A stretch of 64,000 nucleotides of DNA, taken from assembly GCA_027704905.1 (NCBI GenBank), contig CM051015.1, positions 16,526,615 to 16,590,614 on the forward strand, in the 5' to 3' direction. The position numbers and the translations under genes are program-made. This document shows positions 21,690 to 34,288 of this stretch, one piece after another (the stretch's first letter is position 1; each line of letters opens with the position of its first letter). The stretch is from Muraenolepis orangiensis (taxonomy: Eukaryota; Chordata; Actinopteri; Gadiformes; Muraenolepididae). The notes beneath the pieces were generated by a model. The model ran no database searches and was not told where the DNA came from. It saw nothing but the letters and a program-made list of their open reading frames with translations.

Positions 21690-23345
21690 GGAAGAGGTGC
21701 GGAGGTGTAGGTCCCGAGCCTAACCCTCTGACCCAGATGGTAGGCAGGGGCTGGCCTCCGTCGCCGGTTTGCTCCCTGTTGAGCCCGTCGGGTGGCTCTC
21801 AGGAGAGCAGCTCATGCAGACCTCCAAACCCGGTAACAGTGGCGGAGGTGAGCACTGGTGGAGGGAACAGCTGCATCCAACTGTTGCTGGGGAAACATGG
21901 GGGGGTTGATAACCGAGGGAGCATTCAAACGGCGACATACCCGTGGCAGCGTTGGTCATGGAGTTGTGCGAGTACTCCAGCCAGGGTAGGACCTTGCTCC
22001 ATGATGCAGGGTTGCTGGTCATTAGGCATCTGAGAGTGGCCTCTAGGGACTGGTTGGCTCTCTCCGCCTGCCCGTTGGTCTGGGGATGTTATCCGGAGGA
22101 GAGGCTGACCAATGGCCCCAATTCCCCTACAGAAGGCCTGTCCCACCTTGGACGTAAACTGGGGACCACGGTCAGACACAATGTCTTGAGGGAAACCATG
22201 GCGACAACGTGAGTCACAAGGAGATCTGTGGTCTCAGCAGAGGAGGGGAGTTTGGGAAGTGAAACATAGTGGGCCGCCTTGGAAAACCGGTCCACTATGG
22301 TGAGTAAAACTGAATTTCTGTGGGAAATGGGGAGCCCGGTGACGAAGTCAAGGGAGATGTTGGACCAGGGATGACTAGGGATGGGGAGAAGTCGCAGGAG
22401 ACCAGCAGGAGGACAATGGGATGGAAGGGAAAGGGAGCGCTCCTTATTAACACTTCCACCAGGTCGTGGTACATAGACGGAACTCCGGAGAGATCAGGAG
22501 GGGAAGGCGCGGGAGGCAGGAGGAGTAGCTGGCCGCAGGCAGTTGGCGTGGCAGGGAGAACTCCACCCGATGATGTTGCCCGAGGTCCAGCAAATGTGGG
22601 GATTGTGTCTCTCGAGCCAGGGTCTGCCAAGGACCAGTGGAGCGGTGGGGGCGTGAATGACTAGGAACCAGGTGGACTCGTGGTTGTTTCCTGAAATGGA
22701 CAGGCTAATGGAGGCAGTGCTCTGAGTGATCGGGACCAGGGGGTGGCCATCCAAGGCGTGGACTGTGAGTGGTTTGTCGAGAAACAACAAGGGGATCCCT
22801 GTCTGCTTGGCCAAGGTGGTGTCTATGCAACTCTCATCCGCTCCAGAGTCAATGAGGGCTCAGACAGATAGAGACTCCTGTCCCCAGGACAGCGTGACGA
22901 GGGAAAGTCGGTTCCCAGATGGCCGCTGGTTGGGAGGAAGGGTCAAGGGTTCCCAAACCTAGTGAGTCTGGCCTTTTGGCGTCTGGGGTTGGTTAGGACA
23001 GGTTCCGATGAGGTGTCCAGCCTGTCCACAATAGAGGCAGAGTCGGTCCCGGAAGCGCTGGTCTCGCTCCTCCGTAGACAGTCGGGAGCGACCCACCTGC
23101 ATCGGCTCCTCCTTGGTCAGGGTCTGAAGATGTAAGGGAGGAGGTCTATGGGGAGCCATAGGGAACACAGCATAGGGAGAGGTATGGAGAGTAGGGGGAG
23201 ATGAGGGAGTAGGTCTACAGGGAGCCACAGGGAACACAGAATAGGGATGACGACCTGACTCAAGGTCCCTCTCCGCAAAGTCGTTGGCCCATCAACAGGG
23301 CAACTGAGATAAGCTTGAGTCGCGACCCAAAGGCACCCAGTTGTT
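21690..23345 (-). mobile_element. Ty3/gypsy retrotransposon remnant lacking reverse transcriptase
   Basis: Read on the minus strand, the order is a Pro-rich gag C-terminus with a zinc knuckle (CLYCGQAGHLIGTC, about 23000-23040), a protease-like region (about 22500-22815, with DGHPLVPI and LVLGRPWLERHNP), the first residues before RT (YHDLVEV, about 22455), and then abruptly the integrase (DRFSKAAHYVSLPKLP at about 22290, SDRGPQFTSK at about 22175, WSKVLPWLEYSHN at about 21995). The whole RT and RNase H segment, normally about 2 kb, is missing. Frameshifts are frequent. No LTRs were recognised. Confidence 0.85.
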
Positions 23346-24068
23346 TCTATGAGTTCCATTTATCCAGGTATTTATCCAGGCCTCTCGCTTTGGTTCTTGT
23401 TGTGGAATCCTCAGGAAAGGTATACCACAACCCTTTTGAACTGATGTGTGCAACCAATAACACAAAAACTTGCAGGCATTATACCTAAAACAATGATTAC
23501 TTTTCCTGACAGTTCCCATTCATTCCCATGTTAATTTCAGGTCCCGCGCCGCTTTTTGCCAACCGGAACACATAAAAACACCACTTGACTTTGTCTCCGA
23601 GAAACACTCCTATACAACACGATAGGGTTAGGGTTAGATATGTATAAATGTCCAGCCATTAGACATGGTCATTTATTGGGTACCGTAACAATAACAGGAC
23701 TGTGAGTCTGGCAACTTCAGCCCGCTGGGACGCATTGGTTTATGTCATGTATTTCTCTCCTTATCGTGTTCCAACCACCCTTTGAAATTACCGAATGCAT
23801 TTGAAATATCCATAATAATGCTTTGCATTTCATGTTTTTTCCAGCTAAACAATCAATTCCACGCTCAGATGTGTATTTAAAGAGATGCGACCAGACCAAA
23901 ATACCAAGGAAACTAACGTGATTCCAAGGTATTTTCATTTTGGAATATAAGGCAGATAAGATATCACACTATGCAGTATGTTTTTCTCTTGTTGGGGGCA
24001 GGTCTCTACTGTGCTGTTTCGTGGAAAAATGTGTTGATATATTATAGCTAAAAGTGCACATTATTAAG
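23346..24068. other. Intergenic stretch without recognised features
   Basis: AT-rich text with no supported exon. The short frames at 23292-23519 and 23717-23938 on the minus strand show no motifs. Confidence 0.4.
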
Positions 24069-24784
24069 CCTCGGTGTCATTCTGGACGGCTCCCTGTCAT
24101 TCGCACCACACATCCGCTCATCTCTGTCCCAATCCAGCACTGAAATCCTGGTCCACTCATTTGTCACGTCCCGGATTGATTACTGCAATGCACTTCTGAC
24201 TGGCCTTCCCATCAAACTCCTCAACAGACTGCAAATAATTCAGAACTCTGCTGCCCGGATCATCACCCGCACCAACTCATCTGACCACATCACCCCCGTT
24301 CTCATTCAACTACACTGGCTTCCTGTGCTCTACCGGATTCACTATAAAACTCACCTACAAAGCTCTCCACAATCTAGCCCCCATCTACATCACTGACCTC
24401 CTTCAGGAGTACACCCCCTCCCGCACCCTCCGCTCTTCCTCCGTTGGACTTCTCACCGTCCCCAGCTCACGCCTCAGCACCATGGGGGCTCCAGCTTTCA
24501 GTTGCTCGGCTCCCAGACTCTTGAAATCCCTGCCACAACACATCCGACAGTCTGATTCCATAACATCTTACAAAACCCAACTAAAAACCCCTGTTCAAAC
24601 TGGCATATTCCATATAAACTGTACCATGTATTTCTTGTTAGTTTACTTCCTGTTGTTTGTCTTGTTTTAAACCCTGCGGACACTTTGTGAAGTCCACTGT
24701 TTTTAATTTTACTGTAGCATATATGCTCTGTAAGGTTTTGAAAGGCGCCCCCCCCAAATAAAATGTATTATTATTATTGTTATT
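24069..24784 (+). mobile_element. L2-like LINE 3' end
   Basis: In plus-strand frames the sequence gives LGVILDGSLSFAPHI, RIDYCNALLTGLP and HITPVLIQLHWLPV, the typical C-terminal part of fish L2 ORF2, with one frameshift near 24345. The element ends in GGCGCCCCCCCC, AAATAAAATGTATT and an (ATT)n tail, as L2 copies do. It is 5'-truncated and inactive. Confidence 0.88.
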
Positions 24785-25376
24785 ACATATCGTTATATAT
24801 TATAATATACAAAGTACATAAACTTTACTTAACTACTAGTTCATTTTAAAGGCCTTTGTATAAATTCTGCTTTCACCTATGGCTTCCTTGCTCTCTTCAA
24901 GTGGAAGGTGAAAGTTAGTTGTTTTGTTAGCAGACCCAAAGTCATTTGTTGTTTCTGCCCACGATGCGATAGTTACTCTTGAAGAATCACGCACACCCAT
25001 TGGCTAATGGAAGATGCTTGGTAAAGGTTCCCCGTGTGTCTTCCCATGATAATGCCCAATTCAATAAAAATGTGCTGTAAGAAATCAGTTTTCATCACAC
25101 ATACATCAGCAGCAAGACCTAATCTTTCACATACATACCAAAATAAGAAATCTATGGTCAAGGTTTGTACGTTTTAGGCACTGACAAAACCAACTCAACT
25201 AATAACAGTTTTAATTTTTAACATTATCAATTTGCTATACATTACTAAAACAGCATATGAATCAACCAAAACCCAATATTTAATATTTCTATAATATATG
25301 TATAATGATCTATTGTAGTAAAAAGTTATTTGTACACCCTCAGACGCATCATATGCATGGTATGACCACTTCCTGG
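24785..25376. other. Intergenic, probable 3' UTR of the cracdl-like gene at its right end
   Basis: AT-rich sequence without coding signal. The part next to 25377 lies directly downstream of the stop codon of the minus-strand gene and is probably its 3' UTR. I did not find an unambiguous polyadenylation signal. Confidence 0.4.
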
Positions 25377-28300
25377 TTAGTCCATTGTTTTATCACTCCA
25401 GGCCATTGACTTTCTTTTGGCAACTTCCAGCCAAGATGGCCGACTTCTGTCCGATGCAGACGACTCGAGTGTCGATGAAGGTGCAGCAGAGGAAGACTGC
25501 GATGACGAGGTCTGCATCCGTTGAGGTCTGCATGACCTTTTTTCTTCATAGTCAGCAAGAGGGCCCGGTACCTTGGTTGGGCTTGACTCTGAAATGTAAC
25601 CGGTTAAATTGTAGCACGTGAAAATGATAATCATACATTTAATATGATACGGTCATGTTTTACTGTCCATTAGCCACAAACCTGCAAGTTGTCCTTGTCT
25701 CCTCTCGGATGCTGCTTCCTTGTTTATAAGTTTGCTGTAGAGCGACTCTACAGGTAGAGTCTGTGATTTACTTTGATCCACCTGAGACAGTAACAACCAC
25801 ATATTAATTCCCCCCCCACAGCCATTTAAGCTCATCTGTAACATTGTTTGATACTTTTCAATGTACCTTTAAACCATGGGTGGAAGCTCCATCTGCACGA
25901 TTCACCAGGAAGGCAGCCCTCTCCCCAGCCTGCCAAACGGTCCTCCTCCCTGACTGGGAAGCTCCCTCTTCGGCGGTTCCTCCTCCTCCTCCTTGGGACG
26001 CTAAGGCTGGAGCTTGGGCTGGGGACGGAGCAGCGGTGTTTGAGGCGGTCGGGGGAGCAGAGGTCATTATTTTGAACTGGTTGATATTCTGGAGACCTCG
26101 ACCACCCCTGGACAGCTGCTGCTGGATTGCGGGTTGCTGGCCGGACGAAATGTTTGCCTGGGCGAACGAATAAGAAGCGCTGCCTGGAGCAGATTGAGCC
26201 ATGTTCTCCATTTGTGTGGAAGGCCGTAAGGCAGAGGGGGTCGCAAACATAGAAGACACAGCCTGTGTGCTGGACTGTATGTTTTGCTGATCTACCTTGG
26301 GTTGTAATGGCATGTTGTGGGCTTGGTTTGATATCGGTGGAGTATTTTGCATGTGTGGTGTTTTCGAGGCATTTAATGGGATATTATGTTGCACTGTAGT
26401 TGACACTTGAGAAGGCTTTGCAGTCTGCGCTAAACTCACGGCTTTGATGACTAATGGTTTCATTGCCTCGGTTAATGGTTGACTTGTGCCCTGTATGTGT
26501 GGCATGTCGTGTTGCTGCGCTACAGCCTGTGTTTGTGCTGGGAGTGCTGCTGTGTTCTGGCCCTGATCTCTGGGCATTCTACTGGTCCAGAGCTGTTGGA
26601 GGCTTCTGGTCTTCTCCATGGCCATACTCATCAAAGACACCTCTGTCTTGGATGCCGACTGGGAGGCAGTTTGAGCCGGCTGAGGATCAACGGACATTTC
26701 TACTTCCTTGGTGTTTAAAGAGATGTCCAGTGACTCTGGAGCGTGATCAGGTGTAACCTGCAGGCTTGAGAAACCAGGCTGGGTAGCAGCTCCACCTACA
26801 GTAAGCAATTAAGAGGTATGGTTAGGTACATATAGAGGCCACCGTATAGCATCCTGCATGGTACTTTAGGACAATGTTTAACATGGTATTACTCCATAAT
26901 CTATCTCCCCCCCCCCATGTGATGCATATATGTGAGACTTCAAAGAATTCAGTCTAAACCTTTGCACACAGCGGAATTGAGAAAATAAAAGTCCTCCAAG
27001 AAAGGATCCGATACTTTCTTTCCATAGTGTATTCCTCTGTCTAGACTCACCAGCATGGCGGGGGGACCATGGCGATGTGCCTTCTCTTTGGGGACCTGAA
27101 AGTGGCTTGTCTGTTTCCTCACACATGTTTCTCTTGTCACCTTTTTGCGCCGAAAAAATGGACGGCGTTGCCGAGGAAGGGTGGTTCGGTAGAAGCAGTG
27201 GGGCAGACGTTGCCATCTCTGTGCTGTGCCGCTTAACACTGGAGGCGGAACCTTCCGTACGGTACCTCAAAGACAGAGACGTGGAGCGCAGCTTCACGCC
27301 AAATGCAGCAGTCCCTTGTTCCCCCTGGTCCTCCTCAGCATCCACTGATTCTTCTGTCCCCATCTGGCTGACCTCTACCCCTGCTACCACTCCTGTCGTA
27401 ATGGCGGCTTGTTTAGCAGGTTGTGCTGCTTCTCCTTTTTTGATGGTCTCCCTCCTGGGCACAAATGCACCTTTGTCTTTCACATCTCCGTCCTTAGCTA
27501 TTCCGACAACGAAGGTACCTTTCTGCTGCTGTGCATCACCCAAATGTTCCCCTTCCTGCCTGTATCTTTGAAAGCCGTGTCCCTGTGACTGGTTGACATT
27601 TGAGATAATTGGCTTAAGCAATGTGTCTGATCCAGCCTTGTGCCTGGTCACAGCATGGTCCCCTGGTCCCATAAAGTGGAAAGACTCTGAATCTTGGTCT
27701 TGTCTCTGTGTTCCCTCTGCTCTTCGTTGAGCCTGACCGCGTTGGTTCACAGAGGGGGACCTGAAACACCCGACTGAGCCATAGCTGGAGGACAGAAGGG
27801 AGGACACAGACACTTCTTGGGAACTGTGCTCACGGTCAAGATGTTTACTGATCAGCCCTGTTGAGTCACTGCTTTTGACATGGGATGCAGCCTGTATCTC
27901 TATGTCTGCAAGACTCAAGTCTATTTTGTCCCCTTCTGTCATAACACACGATGAAGCAGGCTGTCGCCAATTCTTAAGATCAATAGGTTGGTGAGGTTTA
28001 GCTCCTAGACGCTGAGGGGTTGTTGTTTCTGGTTGCGATGCTGCTTGTTTGATGGTCTCTGCCGCCAAAGAATTTAAATGGAGACCCTGGGGTGTAAATG
28101 ATATGTGGACCCCCTCGGGTTCTGATTGAGGAATCAGGACCCCCTCGGGTTCTGATTGAGGAATAGGAATTGAGTGGAAGGACATTGAGGACTCCTCTTC
28201 AGTAATTTCCTCTTCAAATGCTGGATGATGCATGTTGTTTGGTGGGTCTGAGAGACGACTGGTATACGTCTAAGAAATACAGGAAGAAACAAAAAGCAGA

Positions 28301-30287
28301 AATGTGTATGACGGCAGACGAGGTGTGCTTCTATAGTCATCGTTGACTTCAAGTGTGTGTGTGTGTGTGTGCCAACAAAAGAAACAACAAAAAAATAAAA
28401 ACGCTCACTGTGAGTTTCCGTCCCTTTGTGCTGGCCCTCTGGTTCCTGGGCTTGACAGACATGCGGTGGCGTGCAGCGGATGTATCCAGACAGGAGGCGA
28501 CCTGGGCTGGACGGCTGAAGTCTGAAGCAAGGCCGGCAGCAGCATTGGGTGAGGTTGAGAGGAGAGCATCAGGGGTTGCAGAGTGAGATGGCGCGGGAGC
28601 CACAAAGCTGGTAGGTGACAGAGGGTGAGCGGAAGGCTGCAATATTCCCTGAGTAAACAAAAGACATACAACGTCATATGTTTAACATAATGATATTTCA
28701 ATCACATACTAGACCAGACACAGTTCCCAGTGCTCACACACACACACACACACATACACACACACACGTACAGTATGATTGAACACAGGAACAATAACCA
28801 ATACAACAACAATAAAATAATTAAGCAGGCAGCAGTAGCTAGGTCTGTTGGGACTTTGCTTGGGAAGCGGAAGATCGCCGGTCCCCGAAACACCTGGGCA
28901 CTGCTGAGGTGCCCTTGAGCAAGGTGTCTACACCAGACCCCTACACTGCTCCCCGGGCGCTGTATATATACAATAGCTGCCCACTGTTCCTAGGATGAGT
29001 TTAATGCTGATCAACTCATTTCCCTGTGTGTGTACCTGTATGTGACCCATGAAGAGGATTCAATCCTCCAGATTCAGATTTTGATTCAGTCCTCCAGCTT
29101 TAGATGTACCCTCCAGAAACCTCACATGATAATGTGAGACTCAGCATGGGTAATGTACCTTATTGAGAGCTTCCTGTGATGCAGATTCACTAGCGGGCGG
29201 CCTGCCCAGGTGGTCCGGACGTTTTATTGACAGACCCATGGCGGTTGGCCCCAAATGCAACTTCTGCTGCTGAAGCTTCTCCTGTGACATTTTGAACACA
29301 GGCCGGTGTCATTACACAGCAGTGTTCACCGTTGCCATGGGGTTGTCCTCCACTACTACAGCTCCAGAACAAAGTGATACCTGAAGAGCTTTGATCTTGC
29401 TGTGGATATTCTCCTGGGACAGCACCCTGGCAGGTTCTGGGTCGACCAGGACCTCGTCGGCCACGAAGATGCTGTCATGTGACACTGATCTTGACCCCAG
29501 CTTGACATCGGAGCACCTGAGGAGGGAAGGATTGTGCAAGGATGGGAGATGTTGAAGAATGAGGGCATCCAATCGACTGATTTGACTATAGATGTCCAAG
29601 GCAGCAATCCTGATAGATGTACATCATTTTCCAATAGCAAAGCTAGGAGTGACTGTTGAATATGTTCCTTTCAATATGTTCTTGTTTGTGTTCCTATATG
29701 TTCTGTAATGTCAAAGAATTACATTACAGCCATTTAGCAGACGCTTTTGAGCATAGCGACTAGTGAGCATAGCGACAATAGTGCGTTCAAAAAAGGAAGG
29801 TAAGAGAACAATTCGTTACCAGAAGTCAAAAGGGCATTTCATTCCTAACAAGTCTCCAAGAACTGAACCAGTGCTCAGGTAAAAGTACAATAAGTTGGCA
29901 AACAATAGAACAATATGAATATTTACAGAATGTATATGATTGTTATTTGCTGTGAAATAGCTTCTATCCTTCCAGCGTGCATCATATCGATTACATCGAT
30001 TGTAAAAGCATGTATGCCAGAGGGTGGGAGGGCATCCAAAACATTGGACGGCAATAATAATAATAATAATAATATTAAAGATTTATTATTTTTGTAGGTC
30101 ACGTGACTTCAGGCACACACTCACGTCAGATCCTCCTCTGAACCGAGTCCCGCCCCAGCTGTGATGTCACTGGTAGACTGGCTGAGGTTGTAGCTGCCGT
30201 CATCTGCCTTTTTGGCTCTCTTGAACAGTCTAGATTTCAGAATCTTCAGCTTAGACTTCTTCTTTCCTGGTGAAGACAATGCAATGT

Positions 30288-30329
<42 letters not shown>

Positions 30330-30512
30330 GTTTGTAAAGATATCCAGCTCATTTGCCATTTCTGAATGTGTCGCTTTTTTGTGTCTTCTTATTTTAATGC
30401 TTCTTCTCATTTTAAATTCTGCTAGCACTGGCAACTTTTTTGCTGTAGTACATTACCAGTAAATCCCACCTGGAATATCTTCAGGGCTGTCTTCTCCTGC
30501 CAAAGACTCCAT
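25377..30512 (-). CDS. cracdl: CRACD-like (KIAA1211L) protein, complete coding sequence
   Basis: Nine coding exons close in phase (3,144 nt, 1,047 aa): 30470-30512, 30125-30266, 29381-29516, 29159-29281, 28409-28648, 27051-28269, 25867-26795, 25682-25781, 25377-25588. The start ATG (M-E-S-L-A-G) is the only one in phase. Features in order are a basic N-terminus (KSKLKILKSRLFKRAKK), LSQSTSDIT, the family block SVSHDSIFVADE with ENIHSKIKALQ, a conserved TSAARHRMSVKPRNQR at about residue 210, a long disordered middle, and the conserved tail PSWLEVAKRKSMAWSD. Exon 6 contains a tandem peptide IPQSEPEGV x2. CRACD proteins bind capping protein and regulate actin polymerisation; this family role is known, not visible here. 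The L paralogue is chosen because the MITD1-MRPL30-TXNDC9-REV1-AFF3 neighbours match CRACDL. Further 5' UTR exons may exist. Confidence 0.88.
28353..28371. repeat. Short (TG)n microsatellite in a cracdl intron
   Basis: About nine TG units lie 37 bp beyond the donor of the exon at 28409-28648. A second, interrupted (CA)n tract is at 28733-28767 in the next intron upstream. Confidence 0.9.
28836..29040 (+). mobile_element. tRNA-derived SINE in a cracdl intron
   Basis: The segment carries AGATCGCCGGTCCCCGAAAC, a degraded B box of a tRNA-type promoter, followed by the common fish SINE body GTGCCCTTGAGCAAGGTG, CTGCTCCCCGGGCGCTGT and AGCTGCCCACTGTTCCT. The 5' tRNA part is worn (AGTAGCTAGGTCTGTTGGGA). 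It lies between the exons at 28409-28648 and 29159-29281. Confidence 0.75.
29725..29800 (-). repeat. Fish retroelement tail fragment
   Basis: The reverse complement contains AAAAGCGTCTGCTAAATGGC, the terminal motif shared by several fish LINE and SINE families (compare the end of 19285-19645). A short unit GAGCATAGCGACTAGT is partly duplicated within it. Confidence 0.6.
30291..30328. repeat. (CA)n microsatellite in cracdl intron 1
   Basis: About 19 uninterrupted CA units lie 25 bp upstream (in gene orientation) of the acceptor of cracdl coding exon 2. Confidence 0.95.
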
Positions 30513-30954
30513 CGCTCTGGTCAGGAAATGAAGCAAAGCAACCACGTGGACCGTGAGAACACCAATAGCCAATAATATTCACTATATTATGGTCTGCGGA
30601 GGGGTCAGAGTCTCAGTCAACGGTTGCCACGGTGAATTGTCTCGAACCCACTGGAGGACAGTGCCTAAAGACACCTATAGACTTATCTACCCGTCTGTAT
30701 GCGTCGGACGCACAGCCAAAGTTCAAAGGTTTATTGACAATGGAACAACCTGTGAGATTGTTTTGTTTTAAACCAAGAAGGTGTGGAGAGAACTCTCCTC
30801 ATACAGTGAACTCCCCTCGAGTTATGAGTGCACAGTACAAGGGGAGAGTCACATTTATAGCTTTTATATTATACTTTTTTTATTGTATATTGCTATTGTA
30901 TACTCATACACAGGTGTACTAAGGGTATCTATAACCATACTGGTTGATCATGCT

Positions 30955-31167
30955 GATCAGAATGACAATCATTATAATACGTGTATACCACATGAATGAA
31001 TGTGAGTTAAAAAGGAGATACAGCTTGCAGCTACCCTATACATTGATAGAGCACGATGCCGATCAGAATGACAATCATTATAATACAAGTATACCACATG
31101 AATGAATGTGAGTTAAAAAGGAGATACAGCTTGCAAGCTACCCTATACATCGATAGAGCACGATGCC
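30955..31167. repeat. Tandem duplication of about 106 bp
   Basis: The unit beginning GATCAGAATGACAATCATTA is present twice in direct succession, the second copy starting at about 31061. The copies differ at a handful of positions, including one extra A in the block GATACAGCTTGCA(A)GCTAC. Confidence 0.85.
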
Positions 31168-31848
31168 GCAGGCCATGGACAAACATGCAAAGTCCACACC
31201 ACACCTAGCGCTATCACAACCCCGCTCTTAGCTAATGAACACCCTAGTTGGCATGCATACGGAACCAGCCGGACACCAAACTAACAAAGCACAATCTCAA
31301 ACTCAATTCAATGTAGGGTTTAGGTTTGTTTTTAAAACCCTGCACGATTCAGGGCTTGAAATAATGCAGCTGTACTTCACATACTTGAGGGGGGGGGGGG
31401 GGGGTCACATTTAGCGTGACCCAAACTATAGCAACCAACAGAAACAGGGGATTATCCCCTGGATCAACGACGTGGGCCGAGGGATCCTTGTAAGATTTCA
31501 CAGCCTCATAATCCACCACAACGGTTTAATCTGAATAAACATTCCATAGACCACAGAAGCCCTGAACCCCAGACACTCGATGTGAACTCAACAAAACAAA
31601 ACAACAACAACCACATACTGTACCTTCCCAGATATACCGATATAGCTGTACACACATAGCACACGTCCATTCACAACAGAGGGTGGTCTTTGACTTACCA
31701 AATGTCCATGCGTTGCTCTCTGGGGTCTTTTCTAGTCCTTATGAATACTGTTCCCCAGGGACAGAGCTTCTGTCCTCTCTGCAAACTCCTGCCTCTGTCG
31801 TCCACATCTGTGTACAGAGGGAGGAGGAGAGGAAACCAGAAACTAGGA

Positions 31849-31849
<1 letters not shown>

Positions 31850-31925
<76 letters not shown>
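31850..31925. repeat. (GA)n microsatellite
   Basis: About 37 GA units form the centre, followed by looser GA-rich text to about 32068. Confidence 0.95.
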
Positions 31926-31926
<1 letters not shown>

Positions 31927-33639
31927 CAAGGTCACTCCATGAAAGAGTGAGCCGACACACAAAGAGAAAAGAGGACAGAATAGAATGAGACACAGCAACA
32001 GAGGAAGGGAGAGCGTCAGAGTGGGAGAGTAAGAGAGCGAGAGAGAGAGCGAGAGAGCAAGAGAGAGATAGTCTATTACATTAGTGGCACACTGTGGCCC
32101 TCTGCGCTAAGCTCCTTATGAAACGCTAACCTGATTTTAGTCCCAGAAATGAGAGTAAAGTAAAAAAAAATAGTAAACCCTGGTTGGAAAGAGGACAGGC
32201 ATGACCGCTGACGGAGTCGTTTACACTTGCTTCTATATGTTGTGGGACAAGCCCCAAAGATTAACGCAGGTGCCACAATGGAGGCTGCGTTTGTCTATCT
32301 AGGCTTGAATGCAATGAGCAAGAGACAAATAGAGATATCAAAAGGAAATCAAACATGCCCTGCAGGCTTGAAAGCACCTGCAGGGCATATCCTTTATAGA
32401 GGCATCGCAGCTCAATGAACCACCAAAAGCCAATATTGTGATAGACTGCTTTTATGCACGTCTACTGGCAATACTGGAAATGTGAGGTGTGTGCATGTGC
32501 GTGTGCGCGTGTGTGTGTGTGTGCCACATCAAAGGTCTTGGGGATGGAACATGTCCAAAGGCATGTCATCACCACATGGCACCACAATGCCCCACATTCA
32601 GCCACTCCAGACATGGTTATCAACAACTAGACTTTTTTATTAATAGGAATTAGTCATCAGTAGCAGTGCTGTATCTCTAGAGCTATTCTTTTTATTTTTC
32701 AAACGTTTATAGAACAGAACTTAACATGATATGACAGAGCAATTTTCCCCCGAGGGTAAATTATTATTCTATGAAGGTTTCTATAGACCTACATATCTTG
32801 GGTCAAAACGTGACAGATGTATGGTGATCAACCTAGTATTTCAGAGATGACCCTATGTACAGCTTCAGCTTCTGTGGTTTTCTGGGTGGATTATATATTT
32901 ATTGATAATTTTCCTTCGCAAGCTAGACAGATGAGGACCGCGATTAAAGCGGAAGATAATCCTCTCACTGCAAATCTGGATTGACTAAAGAGATGGTTAC
33001 TATTCATGCATATTCAAAGTACACAATGTCGGTGATACTTCATAACTGTGAACACCAGCCATTGGGCCAAAGTATTACGACGTATTTATACTGGGTAATA
33101 GTATGATGTGTGAGAATAGGAGGAAAAAAAAACATTACAACAATTATAATGAAACAAGGCATGTCAGACTGTTATTTAAAAATCTTCTTAGAAAAGGATT
33201 ATATTTATTATTATTGAACAATTATGTAATGTATACGATTTCCACAAGATGGCGCTATTACTGCCTAGGACAGTCGGCCACGGAATATAATATAATATAA
33301 TTACATCACATTAAAATATACAAATATTGCTAATGTTTTAACACAAAAACAACATTGAATTACAAATGCCTGCACTCCCAAAACAGCTTGGTATAAAACT
33401 GAAAGCGGTCTGTTAAAAATGTTAAATAAATATGAGCCAAACACAAGACAGGTCTCGAAGCAACATTTACAAGAATTCCCCAACTCCCATACTATACCGT
33501 CGTTATAAAAAGCCGTAAGTAAGTGATAAAAAGCCACTTGTCAAGGCACCGGAGATAAAGACGTAGTTACGAGCGGAAGTACCCACTTGTGATGGGTATA
33601 GGATTAGTTTTCTAGAATACTCTCATCACATAAGGGCTC

Positions 33640-34249
33640 CTATAGTGTCTTTGTGTGTTTGGTGTGAAAAATGTCCACTGTGGTCTCCTGACACTGCCTG
33701 AGATCATAGTCACAATATCCAAGGGAAAAGCGGCCCTACGGGACAGAATGCACACATGTTCACATTCAACACTCAAAGTCACCAACGTGTGAATGGAATA
33801 GCACTAAATAAATAAAACAAATAGAAAAGTTAAATAAAATGCTAAATAAAGTACACCGTCTTACCTTAGGTTTCTTAAAGTAGTCTAGTCCTCTTCCGAT
33901 CTTGATGATCCAACCATTGTCAAACCTTTAAAACAATTAAAAAAAAAAAATGTTAACGAGTATACTTGATATACAGGTGTTACATACATTGGGAGATGAT
34001 CTAGCTGCTTTGCGTACTCATATGTAGGCTATGTACAATAGTATATATAAATGTGTAACTTTGTGTCACACCTGATCTCTCTGTCGTGGATGGTGGAGGA
34101 GTACTGCAGATCCAGGGACACTCCTTGAGCTTGAAGACTCTGTTTTACCTCAGCCAGGGCAATGGTCTGCTGACCACTCTCCACCTGATAGGTGCAACAG
34201 TAGAATCTCTCAGAAGGTGGTCATTTGTAATTGTGTATGTATGTATGTA

Positions 34250-34288
<39 letters not shown>

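Larger units (their letters stand above)
30513..33639. other. Intergenic region between cracdl and mitd1
   Basis: No gene was recognised. The part next to 30512 probably holds the 5' UTR and promoter of cracdl, and the part next to 33640 the 3' UTR of mitd1. It contains a tandem duplication (30955-31167), a 16-base G run (31389-31404), a (GA)n tract (about 31850-31925) and a (TG)n tract (about 32500-32523). Apparent frames across the GA tract are repeat artefacts. Confidence 0.5.

Noticed and set aside
31683..31988. Plus-strand frame with a repeated Arg-Glu tract
   Set aside because: It is a translation of a (GA)n microsatellite with no splice or start context.
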